A DNA stretch of 64,000 nucleotides from Actinomadura opuntiae (GTDB taxonomy: Bacteria; Actinomycetota; Actinomycetes; Streptosporangiales; Streptosporangiaceae): contig NZ_JASNWF010000022.1 in assembly GCF_030283205.1 (NCBI RefSeq), positions 62,001-126,000 on the forward strand, given 5' to 3'. Below are positions 32,916 to 41,189 of this stretch, in pieces. The notes below the pieces were generated by a model. It was not told the origin of the DNA, searched no databases, and saw only the letters and a program-made list of their open reading frames with translations. The position numbers were made by a program, and so were the translations under genes. Each line of letters opens with the position of its first letter. Position 1 is the stretch's first letter.

Positions 32916-34499
32916 ATGCGAACCACCCCCGTCATCGCGTGCGGCGGCCTGCTCGCCGGCGCGCTGGTGGCACTGTCCGCCAACGCGGCGCAGGCCGCCA
33001 CCACCACCCGCTACGAGGCCGAGAGCTCCCCGGCCGTGTGCAGCGGGACCATCGACTCCGACCACGCGGGCTACTCCGGCGGCGGGTTCTGCAACGGCGC
33101 GAACAAGGCCGGCGCCTACGCCCAGTTCACCGTGAACGCCCCGTCCGCGGGCACGGCGACCCTGCACATCCGCTTCGCCAACGGGACGTCGGCCGCGCGG
33201 CCGGCGGACGTCGCGGTGAACGGCTCGGCGGCCCCGGCGGTGTCGTTCGAGAGCACCGGCTCGTGGGACACCTGGGCGACCAAGACGATCACCGTGCCGG
33301 TGAAGTCGGGCGCCAACACCGTCCGCTTCACGCCGACCGGCGCCGACGGCCTCGCCAACCTCGACTACGTCGACGTCGAGCTGGGCGGCGACACCCCGCC
33401 GCCGACCGGCGGCGACGCGCTCTACGTCGCGCCGGGCGGCTCCGACGGCGCCGCCGGAACGCAGTCCGACCCGACGACGCTCGCCTCGGCGATCGGCCGC
33501 GTCGCACCCGGCGGCACCATCTACATGCGCGGCGGGACGTACCGCTACTCGCAGACGATCACCATTCCGGAGGGCGAGGACGGCACCTCCGGCGCCCGGA
33601 CGCGGCTGTCCGCCTACCCGGGCGAGACGCCGGTGCTGAACTTCTCGGCCCAGAGCGAGGACCCCGCCAACCGCGGCCTCCAGGTGAACGGCTCCTACTG
33701 GCAGGTCTCCGGCCTGGTCGTGGAACACGCCGGCGACAACGGCATCTTCGTCGGCGGCAGCAACAACGTGATCGAGCGCACGGTGACGCGCTTCAACCGC
33801 GACACGGGCCTGCAGATCTCCCGGGCGTCCTCCAGCACGCCCCGCGACCAATGGCCGTCCGGCAATCTCGTCGTCAGCGCGGAATCGCATGACAATTCCG
33901 ATTCCGACGGCGAGGACGCCGACGGCTTCGCCGCGAAACTCACGGTCGGCACCGGGAACGTCTTCCGCTACGACGTCTCCCACAACAACATCGACGACGG
34001 CTGGGACCTCTACACCAAGACCGACACCGGCGCGATCGGGCCGGTCACCATCGAGGATTCCCTTTCCTACGGGAACGGCACCCTCACCGACGGGACGCAG
34101 AACGGCAACGGCGACCGCAACGGCTACAAGCTCGGCGGCGACAAGATCGCGGTGAACCACGTCGTCCGGCGCAGCATCGCCTACGGCAACGGGCACCACG
34201 GATTCACCTACAACAGCAACCCGGGCACGATGACGATCTCGGACAACGCGAGCATCGACAACGCCGAGCGCAACTTCTCCTTCGACACCGGCACCTCGGT
34301 GTTCCGGAACAACACCTCGTGCCGGTTCGCCGGCGGCGGGTCCAACGACAAGGTGGTCGGCGACGCGGACGGCTCGAACCAGTTCTGGTCCGGCTCCAAC
34401 GGGTCGCGCTGCTCCTCCTACACCGGGGCCCTCGGCTGGTCCTTCGCCTCGGACGGCCGCCTCGTCGTGACCTTCGGCGGGAAGGTGGTGACGCCGTAG
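32916..34499 (+). CDS. Secreted pectate lyase (family 9-like) with N-terminal carbohydrate-binding module
   Basis: The 527-residue protein starts at ATG 32916 after CTGGAGGG. It has a signal peptide (to about residue 28), a CBM35/CBM6-like module (about 30-160: TRYEAESSPAV, then ANLDYVDVEL), a short PPPTGG linker and a right-handed beta-helix domain. The helix contains DADGFAAKL, GNVFRYDVSHNNIDDGWDLY and SIAYGNGHHGFTYN, which match family 9 polysaccharide lyases that cut pectate or rhamnogalacturonan by calcium-dependent elimination. It would act outside the cell and feed the importer. The promoter carries the GAAAGCGCTTTC operator. A perfect hairpin lies after the stop. Confidence 0.88.
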   Translation: MRTTPVIACGGLLAGALVALSANAAQAATTTRYEAESSPAVCSGTIDSDHAGYSGGGFCNGANKAGAYAQFTVNAPSAGTATLHIRFANGTSAARPADVAVNGSAAPAVSFESTGSWDTWATKTITVPVKSGANTVRFTPTGADGLANLDYVDVELGGDTPPPTGGDALYVAPGGSDGAAGTQSDPTTLASAIGRVAPGGTIYMRGGTYRYSQTITIPEGEDGTSGARTRLSAYPGETPVLNFSAQSEDPANRGLQVNGSYWQVSGLVVEHAGDNGIFVGGSNNVIERTVTRFNRDTGLQISRASSSTPRDQWPSGNLVVSAESHDNSDSDGEDADGFAAKLTVGTGNVFRYDVSHNNIDDGWDLYTKTDTGAIGPVTIEDSLSYGNGTLTDGTQNGNGDRNGYKLGGDKIAVNHVVRRSIAYGNGHHGFTYNSNPGTMTISDNASIDNAERNFSFDTGTSVFRNNTSCRFAGGGSNDKVVGDADGSNQFWSGSNGSRCSSYTGALGWSFASDGRLVVTFGGKVVTP

Positions 34500-34513
34500 C
34501 CCTCGCGTCCGGC

Positions 34514-34540
34514 GCCCTCGCCCGTCCGGCGGGCGGGGGC
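34514..34540. terminator. Bidirectional terminator hairpin
   Basis: A 10-bp stem (34514-34523 with 34531-34540, one G-T pair) and a 7-base loop lie between the convergent pectate lyase and DeoR genes, one base before the DeoR stop. Confidence 0.65.
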
Positions 34541-34541
34541 G

Positions 34542-35300
34542 TCAGACCGTGCGCACCGCCACGCCCGCCGCCTCCAGCCGGGCGACCTGCTCGGCGGGGG
34601 CGTCGTCGTCGGTGACGACGGCGTCCAGATCGGAGACGGGCCCGACGAACGCGAGCGCGGTGCGGGAGAGCTTGGCGGCCTCGGTGACGGCGATGACGCG
34701 GCGGGCCGAGGCGATCGCGGCCCGCTTGACGGCGGCGTCCTCCAGGTCGTGGGCGGTCAGCCCGTCGTCCGCGGTCAGCCCGCAGCAGCCGATGATCGCG
34801 GTGTCGAAGCGCAGGGCGGCCAGCGACGCCTCGGCCAGCGGGCCGGTGAGCGCGAGCTCGCCCGGGCGCGGCCGGCCGCCGGGCACCAGCAGCGTCAGCC
34901 GCGGGGCGGCGGACAGCGCGTTGATCGCGTGCAGGGACAGCGGCGCGACGGTCAGCCGCCGCGACTCCAGCTCCCGGGCGACCGCCAGGCAGGTGGTGCC
35001 GCTGTCCAGGACGACGGACTCGCCGTCGGCGATGAGCGCGGCGGCCTCGGCCGCGATGCGGCGCTTGGCCTCCACGTCCTCCTGGACGCGCACCGCGAAG
35101 GGCGGCTCCTCGCCGCGCAGCAGCAGGCTCCTGGCCCCGCCCCGGTAGCGTTCGAGCACCCCCTGGGCGGCGAGGTGGTCGAGGTCGCGGCGGATGGTCA
35201 TCTCCGAGGCGCCGGTGAGCCCGGCGAGCTCCGCGACGCCCATGCTGCCGGCGTCGCGCACCGCCTCGGTGATCCGTCTCAGCCGTTCCGCGTCCGCCAT
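34542..35300 (-). CDS. DeoR-family regulator
   Basis: The 252-residue protein has the DeoR helix-turn-helix (LRRITEAVRDAGSMGVAELAGLTGASEMTIRRDLDHLAAQGVLERYRGGA, residues 5-55) and a sugar-phosphate-binding ISOCOT-type domain with VVLDSGTTCLAVARELESR. It usually represses carbohydrate genes and is released by a phosphorylated sugar. ATG 35300 begins directly before the first helix. It is divergent from the MFS gene and their shared region holds repeated ATGTTCG motifs, so the MFS gene is the likely target. It is convergent with the pectate lyase gene but belongs to a separate unit. Confidence 0.92.
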   Translation of the reverse strand: MADAERLRRITEAVRDAGSMGVAELAGLTGASEMTIRRDLDHLAAQGVLERYRGGARSLLLRGEEPPFAVRVQEDVEAKRRIAAEAAALIADGESVVLDSGTTCLAVARELESRRLTVAPLSLHAINALSAAPRLTLLVPGGRPRPGELALTGPLAEASLAALRFDTAIIGCCGLTADDGLTAHDLEDAAVKRAAIASARRVIAVTEAAKLSRTALAFVGPVSDLDAVVTDDDAPAEQVARLEAAGVAVRTV

Positions 35301-35309
35301 ACCCGCGAT

Positions 35310-35369
35310 CGAACACCATCGATGTTCGAAAAGCAAGGTTTGGATCTGGCGAGATGTTCGTTATGTTCG
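35310..35369. promoter_or_regulatory. Repeated ATGTTCG operator between DeoR and MFS genes
   Basis: An inverted pair CGAACA (35310-35315) and TGTTCG (35323-35328) is followed by direct copies of ATGTTCG at 35354-35360 and 35363-35369. The last copy overlaps the -10-like TATGTT (35362-35367), which ends six bases before the MFS ATG. Multiple short repeats of this kind are typical of DeoR regulators. Confidence 0.65.
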
Positions 35370-35373
35370 TGTT

Positions 35374-36573
35374 ATGGATCGAACGCTGCGGGCGGGCCGG
35401 CTCGCCACCTTCGTCTACTTCGGCCTGTCCGGGTTCGTGCTCGGCATGTGGGTCGTCCACATCCCGGTCATCGAGCACCAGGCGGGCATCGGCCACGCCG
35501 TGCTCGGCCGGCTCCTGCTGCTGCTCGGGGCGGGGTCGTTCGCGGGCATGCAGCTCATCGGGCCGCTCACCGACCGCTTCGGCGCGCGCAGGGTCGTCCC
35601 GGTCGGCGCGGCGCTCAGCAGTGTCGCGGTCGTCGGGCCGGGCCTGGCCTCCGACGCCTGGACGCTCGGGGCGGCACTGCTGGTGCTCGGCGCCTGCAAC
35701 GGCGGCGGCCTGAACGTCGGCATGAACGCCCACGCGGTGCAGGTCGAACGCGGATACGAGCGGCCCGTCATGTCGGCGTTCCACGCGACGTACTCCATCG
35801 GCGGCGTCCTCGCGTCGCTGGTGGGCGCCTGCACGCTCGGGCTGGGCCTGCGCCCGGCGGTCACGCTGTCCGCCGTGGCCGTCCTCGGCCTGGCCGTCGC
35901 CCTCGCGGCGGCGCCCGCGCTCCTGCGGCCCGAGCGCGCCGCGCGGACGGACGCCCCGCGCGTCCGGCGGCGCGCCCCCTGGCGGATCTGGGCGCTGGCC
36001 GCACTGGCCCTGATGATCATGCTGTGCGAAGGCGTGGCCAACGACTGGAGCGCGCTGCACCTGCGCCGCGTCCTGGACGCCTCCGCCGCCACCGCCGCGC
36101 TCGCCTACGGCGCCTTCGCCACCACCATGACGATCGGCCGGCTGCTCGCCGACCGGGCGGCCGCCCGGCTGGGCCCGGTCGCCGTCCTGCGCTACGGGGC
36201 GTCGGCCGCCGCGCTCGGCCTCACCGCCGCCGCCCTGTCCCCCTGGATCCCCCTGGCGCTGGCCGGATGGGCGGTGCTCGGGGCGGGACTGTCGGGGTGC
36301 GTGCCGCAGCTGTTCAGCGCCGCCGGGCACACCGACCCGGACGCCGCAGGCGTCAACGTCTCCCGCGTCGCGGGCATCGGCTACCTCGGCATGCTCGCCG
36401 GTCCGGCCGTCATCGGGCCGCTGACCGGCCTGATGCCGCTCAACCTCACGTTCTTCCTGCCCGTGGCGTGCTGCGCGGTCGCCGCCGCGGCGGCCGGCGT
36501 CCTGCGCCCGCCGCCGAGCGCGCCCGCCACCGCGCCCGAGTGCGTCGCGGACGCGGCGGGCAGCGGCTGCTAG
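35374..36573 (+). CDS. MFS transporter
   Basis: The 399-residue protein has about twelve membrane helices and the MFS motif-A loop GPLTDRFGARRVVP between helices 2 and 3. The layout resembles the small branch of sugar or metabolite MFS carriers (HIPVIEHQAGIGHAVLGRLLLLLGAGSFAGMQ). There is no ribosome-binding site, but TATGTT ends six bases before ATG 35374, so the transcript is probably leaderless. A DeoR repressor is divergent. The stop shares the four bases CTAG with the stop of the convergent scramblase-like gene. Confidence 0.9.
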   Translation: MDRTLRAGRLATFVYFGLSGFVLGMWVVHIPVIEHQAGIGHAVLGRLLLLLGAGSFAGMQLIGPLTDRFGARRVVPVGAALSSVAVVGPGLASDAWTLGAALLVLGACNGGGLNVGMNAHAVQVERGYERPVMSAFHATYSIGGVLASLVGACTLGLGLRPAVTLSAVAVLGLAVALAAAPALLRPERAARTDAPRVRRRAPWRIWALAALALMIMLCEGVANDWSALHLRRVLDASAATAALAYGAFATTMTIGRLLADRAAARLGPVAVLRYGASAAALGLTAAALSPWIPLALAGWAVLGAGLSGCVPQLFSAAGHTDPDAAGVNVSRVAGIGYLGMLAGPAVIGPLTGLMPLNLTFFLPVACCAVAAAAAGVLRPPPSAPATAPECVADAAGSGC

Positions 36574-37457
36574 AGCCAGCCCCCGAGGCTGCGGTTCTGG
36601 GAGACGGCCGTGTCGAACGCGAGCGGGCAGGCCAGGACCAGCGTGCGCATCGGCTCCTGCAACGGCGCGTGCATCCGGAGCACGTACCGGTCCGCGCCGG
36701 TGAACATCTGCGACAGCAGCTCGCCCATCCCCTCGAAGCCGCGCTGGATCCGGGCGACCTCCTGCTGCTGCCAGTCGGTGACGCGCCCGCTGAGCAGCTC
36801 GTAGTAGCCGAGCTGCTGCTCCTGCGCGGTGAGGATCTCCCAACCGCGCATCGCCCGCTTGCGCAGATGCCCGATGAGGCCGCCCTGGGCCGTCAGCACC
36901 TGCATCCTCGGCGTGCCCATGAAGCCGTACGGCTTGTAGAAGTGGAAGTACGGCATGCCGTCCGGGCGGAAGATCGTCAGCTTGCGCTCGGCCTTGCTCT
37001 GGCTCGATTGGTTGACGACGCGCAGCGCCTTCCTCGCCCCGCTCACGCCCTGCTCGCGGACGTGCGCCGCCGGCTGCCCCTGCGGGCTCCAGATGGTGTA
37101 GTTGGCCTCGGTCGAGAAGAACTGCGCCGGCTGGTCGTAGACGAGGATCGGCGAGCCGTACAGGTCCGCGGGCGCCCCGCCGTACTGCGCGGGCGCCTGC
37201 TGCTGCGGATATCCGCCCTGCTGCGGCGCGGGGTACCCGGCCTGCTGCGGATATCCGGTCTGCTGGGGATATCCGGTCTGCTGGGGATATCCGGCGGGCG
37301 CGTACCCGTTCGGCGGGTAGGCGGGCTGCGGCTGCGGCGGCGCGTACGGCGGAGCGGGCGGACCGGCGGGCGCCGGAGCGCCGTAGCCTCCCGGGCCGTA
37401 GCCGGGGTGGTACGGGCCGCCGGGACCGGGCCGGGCGGGAGGCGGGGGGTAGCCCAT
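36570..37457 (-). CDS. Scramblase-like (LURP/PLSCR-fold) protein with Pro/Tyr/Gly-rich N-terminus
   Basis: The 295-residue protein has a low-complexity N-terminal region (to about residue 95) with repeated YPQQTG and Pro-Gly-Tyr motifs, then a compact beta-rich domain (YGSPILVYDQPAQFFSTEANYTIWSPQGQ to the end) of the phospholipid-scramblase/LURP family. Bacterial members have no proven activity; the Pro-rich arm may mediate assembly or cell-wall contact. The start ATG 37457 has AGGAG upstream. The coding DNA contains an exact 18-bp tandem repeat (37231-37302). The stop overlaps that of the MFS gene. Confidence 0.8.
   Translation of the reverse strand: MGYPPPPARPGPGGPYHPGYGPGGYGAPAPAGPPAPPYAPPQPQPAYPPNGYAPAGYPQQTGYPQQTGYPQQAGYPAPQQGGYPQQQAPAQYGGAPADLYGSPILVYDQPAQFFSTEANYTIWSPQGQPAAHVREQGVSGARKALRVVNQSSQSKAERKLTIFRPDGMPYFHFYKPYGFMGTPRMQVLTAQGGLIGHLRKRAMRGWEILTAQEQQLGYYELLSGRVTDWQQQEVARIQRGFEGMGELLSQMFTGADRYVLRMHAPLQEPMRTLVLACPLAFDTAVSQNRSLGGWL
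37231..37302. repeat. 18-bp tandem repeat in the scramblase-like gene
   Basis: GGATATCCGGTCTGCTGG occurs exactly at 37249-37266 and 37267-37284, with a partial copy after it and a degenerate copy before it. On the coding strand each unit encodes six residues of the YPQQTG type. Copy number may vary between strains by slippage. Confidence 0.8.
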
Positions 37458-37547
37458 GGAGGCTCCTGTACGAGGCGGTCAGCGCGAGGGTCAGGCGACA
37501 CGATAGCGCCGCCGTTCCCCGCCGTTCCGCCCTTTACCGGACGAACC

Positions 37548-37592
37548 GGCCCGCGCCCACCCGCCCTGGGACGGGGCGGACGGGCGCGGGCC
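37548..37592 (-). terminator. Terminator hairpin after the CU044_5270-like gene
   Basis: An outer 11-bp stem (GGCCCGCGCCC, 37548-37558, with 37582-37592) encloses an inner 6-bp GC stem. It begins eight bases beyond the stop of the minus-strand gene at 37601. Confidence 0.65.
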
Positions 37593-37600
37593 GCATCCGG

Positions 37601-38539
37601 TCAGCAGTTGGAGGTCCCGGCCCCCGGCGCGGGCTCGGGAGTCTCATCGACGATCGCCGTCCGGACGAGGGCACTGGCGAACAGGAGCGAGCCCCGCTCT
37701 CCGAGCTGCCGGCTGGAGCGCGTCACGACGTCCCGGGTCCCGAGGTACCGGTGGGTCGCGGTGTCGAAGATGATCTCCTCGCGGACGCCGTCCTCGGTGC
37801 GGGCGACCGCGACGCCGTGCCGCCCGGCCGCGTCCACGGAGTCGCTCGCCAGCCGCACGCCGGGGATCCGGGCCATGGCGCGGAACAGCGCCGCGCGCAC
37901 GCCCGGGGGCGCGGGCCGGTCGATCAGGTCGGTCGCCGCCTCCCACTGCCGCTCGGCCCGCCCGCCGTCGCCGACCCGGGCCAGCAGGCGGAGCAGCGCG
38001 TCGGGGTCGGCGGGGAGGTCGCCGAGGTAGGGCCGGTCGATCGGCGGCACCTGCCCGCACGGGGCGACGACGTCCTCGCCGTCCGGCGGGAGGTGCTCGC
38101 CCGGCCGGGGCCGGATCGAGTTCTTCAGCCGGATGAGGCCGGGCTTCGCGCCGTTCACCGAGACCCAGGACTGGTTGCGGTCCCGGTACCAGCGCCCGCC
38201 GTCCATCACCCGGCGCAGCTCGACCGTGTCCTGGTAGACGAACTGGTCGGGGCGCGGGACGGGTTCGGCGGCGGCGCGGTCGGCGGCCCGGTCGAGCACG
38301 GCGGCCACGTTGGCCGGCGGCGCGGGCGGCTCCGCCGGCCGGCGGGCCACCGCCACGGCCGTCACCGCGACCGCGCCGCACGCGGCGGCGGCCACCCCGG
38401 TGAGCAGCAGCGGCCGCCGGGCGCGGCGCCGCGGCGGGCCGGCGAGCGCCCGGTCGCGCCACCGCCGCTCGGCGCCGGTCACGTCGCTGTCCTCGGGGAC
38501 TTCGGCGCGCAGCCGCTCCACGAGCCGCAGCTCATCCAT
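37601..38539 (-). CDS. CU044_5270-like membrane protein, partner of the ECF sigma factor
   Basis: The 312-residue protein has a cytoplasmic N-terminal stretch (to about residue 42), one membrane helix (LLLTGVAAAACGAVAVTAVAVA) and an extracytoplasmic domain that includes QFVYQDTVELRRV, DLPADPDALLRLLARVG and VRAALFRAMARIPGVRLASDSVDAAGRHGVAVA. This matches the CU044_5270 family that is regularly encoded beside an ECF sigma factor in actinobacteria. It may act as an anti-sigma or sensor protein, but no binding function has been shown that I can cite. The first eight bases overlap the sigma gene, so the two are translationally coupled. Confidence 0.82.
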   Translation of the reverse strand: MDELRLVERLRAEVPEDSDVTGAERRWRDRALAGPPRRRARRPLLLTGVAAAACGAVAVTAVAVARRPAEPPAPPANVAAVLDRAADRAAAEPVPRPDQFVYQDTVELRRVMDGGRWYRDRNQSWVSVNGAKPGLIRLKNSIRPRPGEHLPPDGEDVVAPCGQVPPIDRPYLGDLPADPDALLRLLARVGDGGRAERQWEAATDLIDRPAPPGVRAALFRAMARIPGVRLASDSVDAAGRHGVAVARTEDGVREEIIFDTATHRYLGTRDVVTRSSRQLGERGSLLFASALVRTAIVDETPEPAPGAGTSNC

Positions 38540-39164
38540 CGTGGTCCTCCCGGTACGGGTCGGCGTCGCCGAGCGCGCCGCGCAGCTTGCGGCGGATCCG
38601 GTTCATCCGGGACCGGACCGTCCCGGACGGGACGCCGAGCGCCTCGGCGATCTCGTCGTAGGTCAGCCCGGCCCACGTCACCAGCAGCAGGACCTCCCGC
38701 TGCGCGGCGGGCAGCGCGGCGATCGCGCCGGCGAGCGCCCGGGACCGGGCGCCCGCGTGCACCCGGTCCTCGACGGCGTCGGTGAACGGCTCGGTGACCG
38801 GGTCCTGGCCGCCGCGCGCCAGCGCCCGCAGCGCCCGCACCTCGGCGCGGCGGTGCCGGCGGATCAGGTTGGTGGCGATCCCGTACAGCCACGGCCGCGC
38901 GTCCGGGCGCGCCGGGTCATAGGACGCGCGGCGGCGGAAGGCGATCAGGAAGGTCTCGGCGACGACGTCCTCGGCCGGGTCCGGGCCGAGGCGCCGCGCG
39001 CTGTACCGCATGATCGCCGGTGCGTGCCGGCGGAACAGCGCGGCGAACCGCTCCGGGTCGGTGCGGGACGCGGCGATGAGCGCCGCGTCGGTGGGCTCGG
39101 CCGCGGGCTCGTCGGCGGGCGCGGTCGCGGGCCGGGCCGGTGACGACCGGCTTGTCGGGGGCAT
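38532..39164 (-). CDS. ECF-type RNA polymerase sigma factor
   Basis: The 210-residue protein has sigma region 2 (FAALFRRHAPAIMRYSARRLGPDPAEDVVAETFLIAFRRR, then RPWLYGIATNLIRRHRR) and region 4 (LPAAQREVLLLVTWAGLTYDEIAEALGVPSGTVRSRMNRIRRKLR). A Pro/Ala-rich extension of about 25 residues precedes region 2. It directs polymerase to a small stress or envelope regulon. The overlapping downstream gene encodes the membrane partner. No self-regulated promoter was identified with confidence in the 104 bases upstream. Confidence 0.93.
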   Translation of the reverse strand: MPPTSRSSPARPATAPADEPAAEPTDAALIAASRTDPERFAALFRRHAPAIMRYSARRLGPDPAEDVVAETFLIAFRRRASYDPARPDARPWLYGIATNLIRRHRRAEVRALRALARGGQDPVTEPFTDAVEDRVHAGARSRALAGAIAALPAAQREVLLLVTWAGLTYDEIAEALGVPSGTVRSRMNRIRRKLRGALGDADPYREDHDG

Positions 39165-39268
39165 GGGCGGGCCTCTCGGGTCGAGGTCTGATCACCCGTT
39201 GTTGCCCGGCCGGGCGCCCGCGGGTCCCTCCCGGCCGGTCCGGTGCTCGGACGCCGCCGCGCGGCCGG

Positions 39269-40549
39269 TCACAGGTAGCGCAGCCACAGGTAGGGCACGC
39301 ACAGGGTGACGGTGACGGCGGTGACGATCAACCCGTAGCGGGTGAACCTCCAGAAGCTGATCGGGGTGCCGTTGCGCGCGGCGATGCCGAGCACGACGAC
39401 GTTGGCGCTGGCGCCGATCGCGGTGGCGTTGCCGCCGAGGTCGGAGCCGAGGGCCAGCGCCCACCACAGCACGTGCCCCTCGGTGCCCGGATGCGCCTGG
39501 ACGAGGTCGGAGACGATCGGGCTCATCGTCGCGACGTAGGGAATGTTGTCCACGATCGCCGACAGCACGCCCGACGCCCACAGCAGCAGCATCGAGGCGG
39601 CGCCGAGGTCCCCGCCGGTGACGTCGGCGGCGGCCCGCGACACGTCCGCGATGACGCCGGTCTCGACCAGCCCGCCGACCATGACGAACAGCCCCGCGAA
39701 GAACACCAGCGTCGGCCACTCCACCTCGGCCAGCGCCTGCTCGGTGGTGACCTTCGTCGCGGCGACCAGCAGCCCCGCGCCCAGCAGCGCGACGACCGAC
39801 GGCTCGTAGTCCAGGACGGGATGCAGTACGAACGCCGCGATCACCGCGGCGAGGACGGCCAGCCCCTGGTACAGCAGCCGCCGATCGGTGATGGCCTCCT
39901 TCTCCCGCAGCGCCATCACCTCGGCCGCGCGATCCGGGTCGTAGACGAACGCGGACCGGAACAGCCACCGGCACAGCAGGCAGAACACGCCGACCAGCAC
40001 GACGACCAGCGGCGCCAGGCTGACCAGGAACTCGTTGAAGGTCAGCCCGCCGCGGCTGGCGATGATGATGTTGGGCGGGTCGCCGACCAGCGTCGCGGCG
40101 CCGCCGATGTTGGACGCCATCACCTCGGCGATCAGGTACGGGACGACGTCCAGGCCGAGCCGCTCGCACACCAGGAAGGTGACCGGCGCGACCAGCAGCA
40201 CGGTGGTGACGTTGTCCAGCAGCGCCGACGCGCCCGCGGTGATGAGCACCAGCATCACCATCAGCCGGTACGGCTTCCCGCGCGCCCGTTTGGCCGCCCA
40301 GATCGCCACGTATTCGAACACCCCGGTCTGCCGCAGCACCGAGACGATCACCATCATGCCGAGCAGCAGGAAGACGACGTTCCAGTCGACGCCGGTCCGC
40401 TCGGAGAAGAACGCCGCGCCGGCGTCGGTGATGTGGAGCAGCAGCATCAGCGCCGCGCCGCCGAGCGCGACCGCCGTCCGCGGGACCTTCTCCGACGCGA
40501 TCAGGACGTACGCGACGACGAAGATCGTGACTGCGGCTGCGGTGGCCAA
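39269..40549 (-). CDS. ArsB/NhaD-like ion transporter (SLC13-related permease)
   Basis: The 426-residue protein has about eleven to twelve membrane helices and the two pseudo-repeat signatures of the ion-transporter superfamily: LDNVTTVLLVAPVTF with AEVMASNIGGAATLVGDPPNIIIA in the first half, and SAIVDNIPYVATMSPI with GSDLGGNATAIGASANVV in the second. Such proteins move sodium, arsenite or dicarboxylates. I place the start at TTG 40549, which has AGGAG five bases upstream; earlier GTG codons would run through a strong hairpin (40560-40603). The gene is divergent from a CBS-domain protein gene. Confidence 0.87.
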   Translation of the reverse strand: MATAAAVTIFVVAYVLIASEKVPRTAVALGGAALMLLLHITDAGAAFFSERTGVDWNVVFLLLGMMVIVSVLRQTGVFEYVAIWAAKRARGKPYRLMVMLVLITAGASALLDNVTTVLLVAPVTFLVCERLGLDVVPYLIAEVMASNIGGAATLVGDPPNIIIASRGGLTFNEFLVSLAPLVVVLVGVFCLLCRWLFRSAFVYDPDRAAEVMALREKEAITDRRLLYQGLAVLAAVIAAFVLHPVLDYEPSVVALLGAGLLVAATKVTTEQALAEVEWPTLVFFAGLFVMVGGLVETGVIADVSRAAADVTGGDLGAASMLLLWASGVLSAIVDNIPYVATMSPIVSDLVQAHPGTEGHVLWWALALGSDLGGNATAIGASANVVVLGIAARNGTPISFWRFTRYGLIVTAVTVTLCVPYLWLRYL

Positions 40550-40559
40550 GGCGGCTCCT

Positions 40560-40603
40560 GGAAGTCTTTTCGGGGTCGGCGGCACGACGCCGACCAGACT
40601 TCC
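40560..40603 (-). promoter_or_regulatory. Leader hairpin next to the transporter ribosome-binding site
   Basis: Two perfect 8-bp stems stack: GGAAGTCT (40560-40567) with 40596-40603, and GGTCGGCG (40574-40581) with 40588-40595, with a 6-base loop and a 6-base one-sided bulge. On the transcript the 3' arm ends one base before the AGGAG of the transporter gene. This position suits control of translation, or an RNA thermosensor or ligand switch. I do not recognise it as a known riboswitch class. Confidence 0.6.
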
Positions 40604-40730
40604 CGGCTCACCGTTCACCGACCCTAACGGGATTCCGGAGCGTTTTCCACGCAGGAGGGCGGTGACCGCCCGCCTGACCGGCCGTGACGGGCGACGGGAT
40701 CCCTGGCCGGGGGCCTGCTACGGTCGTGGT

Positions 40731-41189
40731 GTGCGCGCCGGAGAACTCGCCGTCGACTACCCCACCGTCACCGCGGACACCAGTGCGCTGGACGCCGCCC
40801 GCCTGCTGGCCGAGCACCGGCTGCTCGGGCTGATCGTGGTGGACGAGCGGCGGCGCCCGACGGCGGTGCTGCCCGGCTCCCAGCTGCTCGGCGCGCTCAT
40901 CCCGCAGTACGTGCGCGACGACCCCGCGCTCGCCCGCGCCTTCGACGAGGGGCACGCCGACCGGCTCTGCGAGCGGCTCGCCGGCAAGCGCGTCGCCGAC
41001 CTGCTGCCCGCCAAGCGCACGCCGCCGCCGGTCGTGGACGCCGAGGCGACCGTCATGGAGATCGCCAGCGTCATGGCGGGCGCCCGCAGCCCCGTCGTCG
41101 CGGTCTCCGGCGACCCGCGCAGCACCGACGCCCCCATGATCGGCGCCGTCACCGTCGCCGACCTGCTCACCCGCGTCCTGCCCGGCTGA
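40731..41189 (+). CDS. CBS-domain protein
   Basis: The 152-residue protein consists of a pair of CBS motifs: residues about 4-65 (TADTSALDAARLLAEHRLLGLIVVDERRRPTAVLPGSQLLGAL) and 95-150 (VDAEATVMEIASVMAGARSPVVAVSG, then IGAVTVADLLTRVL). Such pairs bind adenosine nucleotides and adjust partner enzymes or transporters. It is divergent from the ArsB/NhaD-like transporter, whose activity it might sense or control. GTG 40731 lies six bases after a -10-like TACGGT (40719-40724), so the transcript is probably leaderless. Confidence 0.87.
   Translation: MRAGELAVDYPTVTADTSALDAARLLAEHRLLGLIVVDERRRPTAVLPGSQLLGALIPQYVRDDPALARAFDEGHADRLCERLAGKRVADLLPAKRTPPPVVDAEATVMEIASVMAGARSPVVAVSGDPRSTDAPMIGAVTVADLLTRVLPG

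Noticed and set aside
37231..37302. CRISPR-like array
   Set aside because: The units are contiguous 18-mers without spacers and are in frame with a coding repeat.
40560..40603. Known fluoride, guanidine or manganese riboswitch in the transporter leader
   Set aside because: The conserved loop and junction bases of those classes are not present; only the hairpin geometry is supported.
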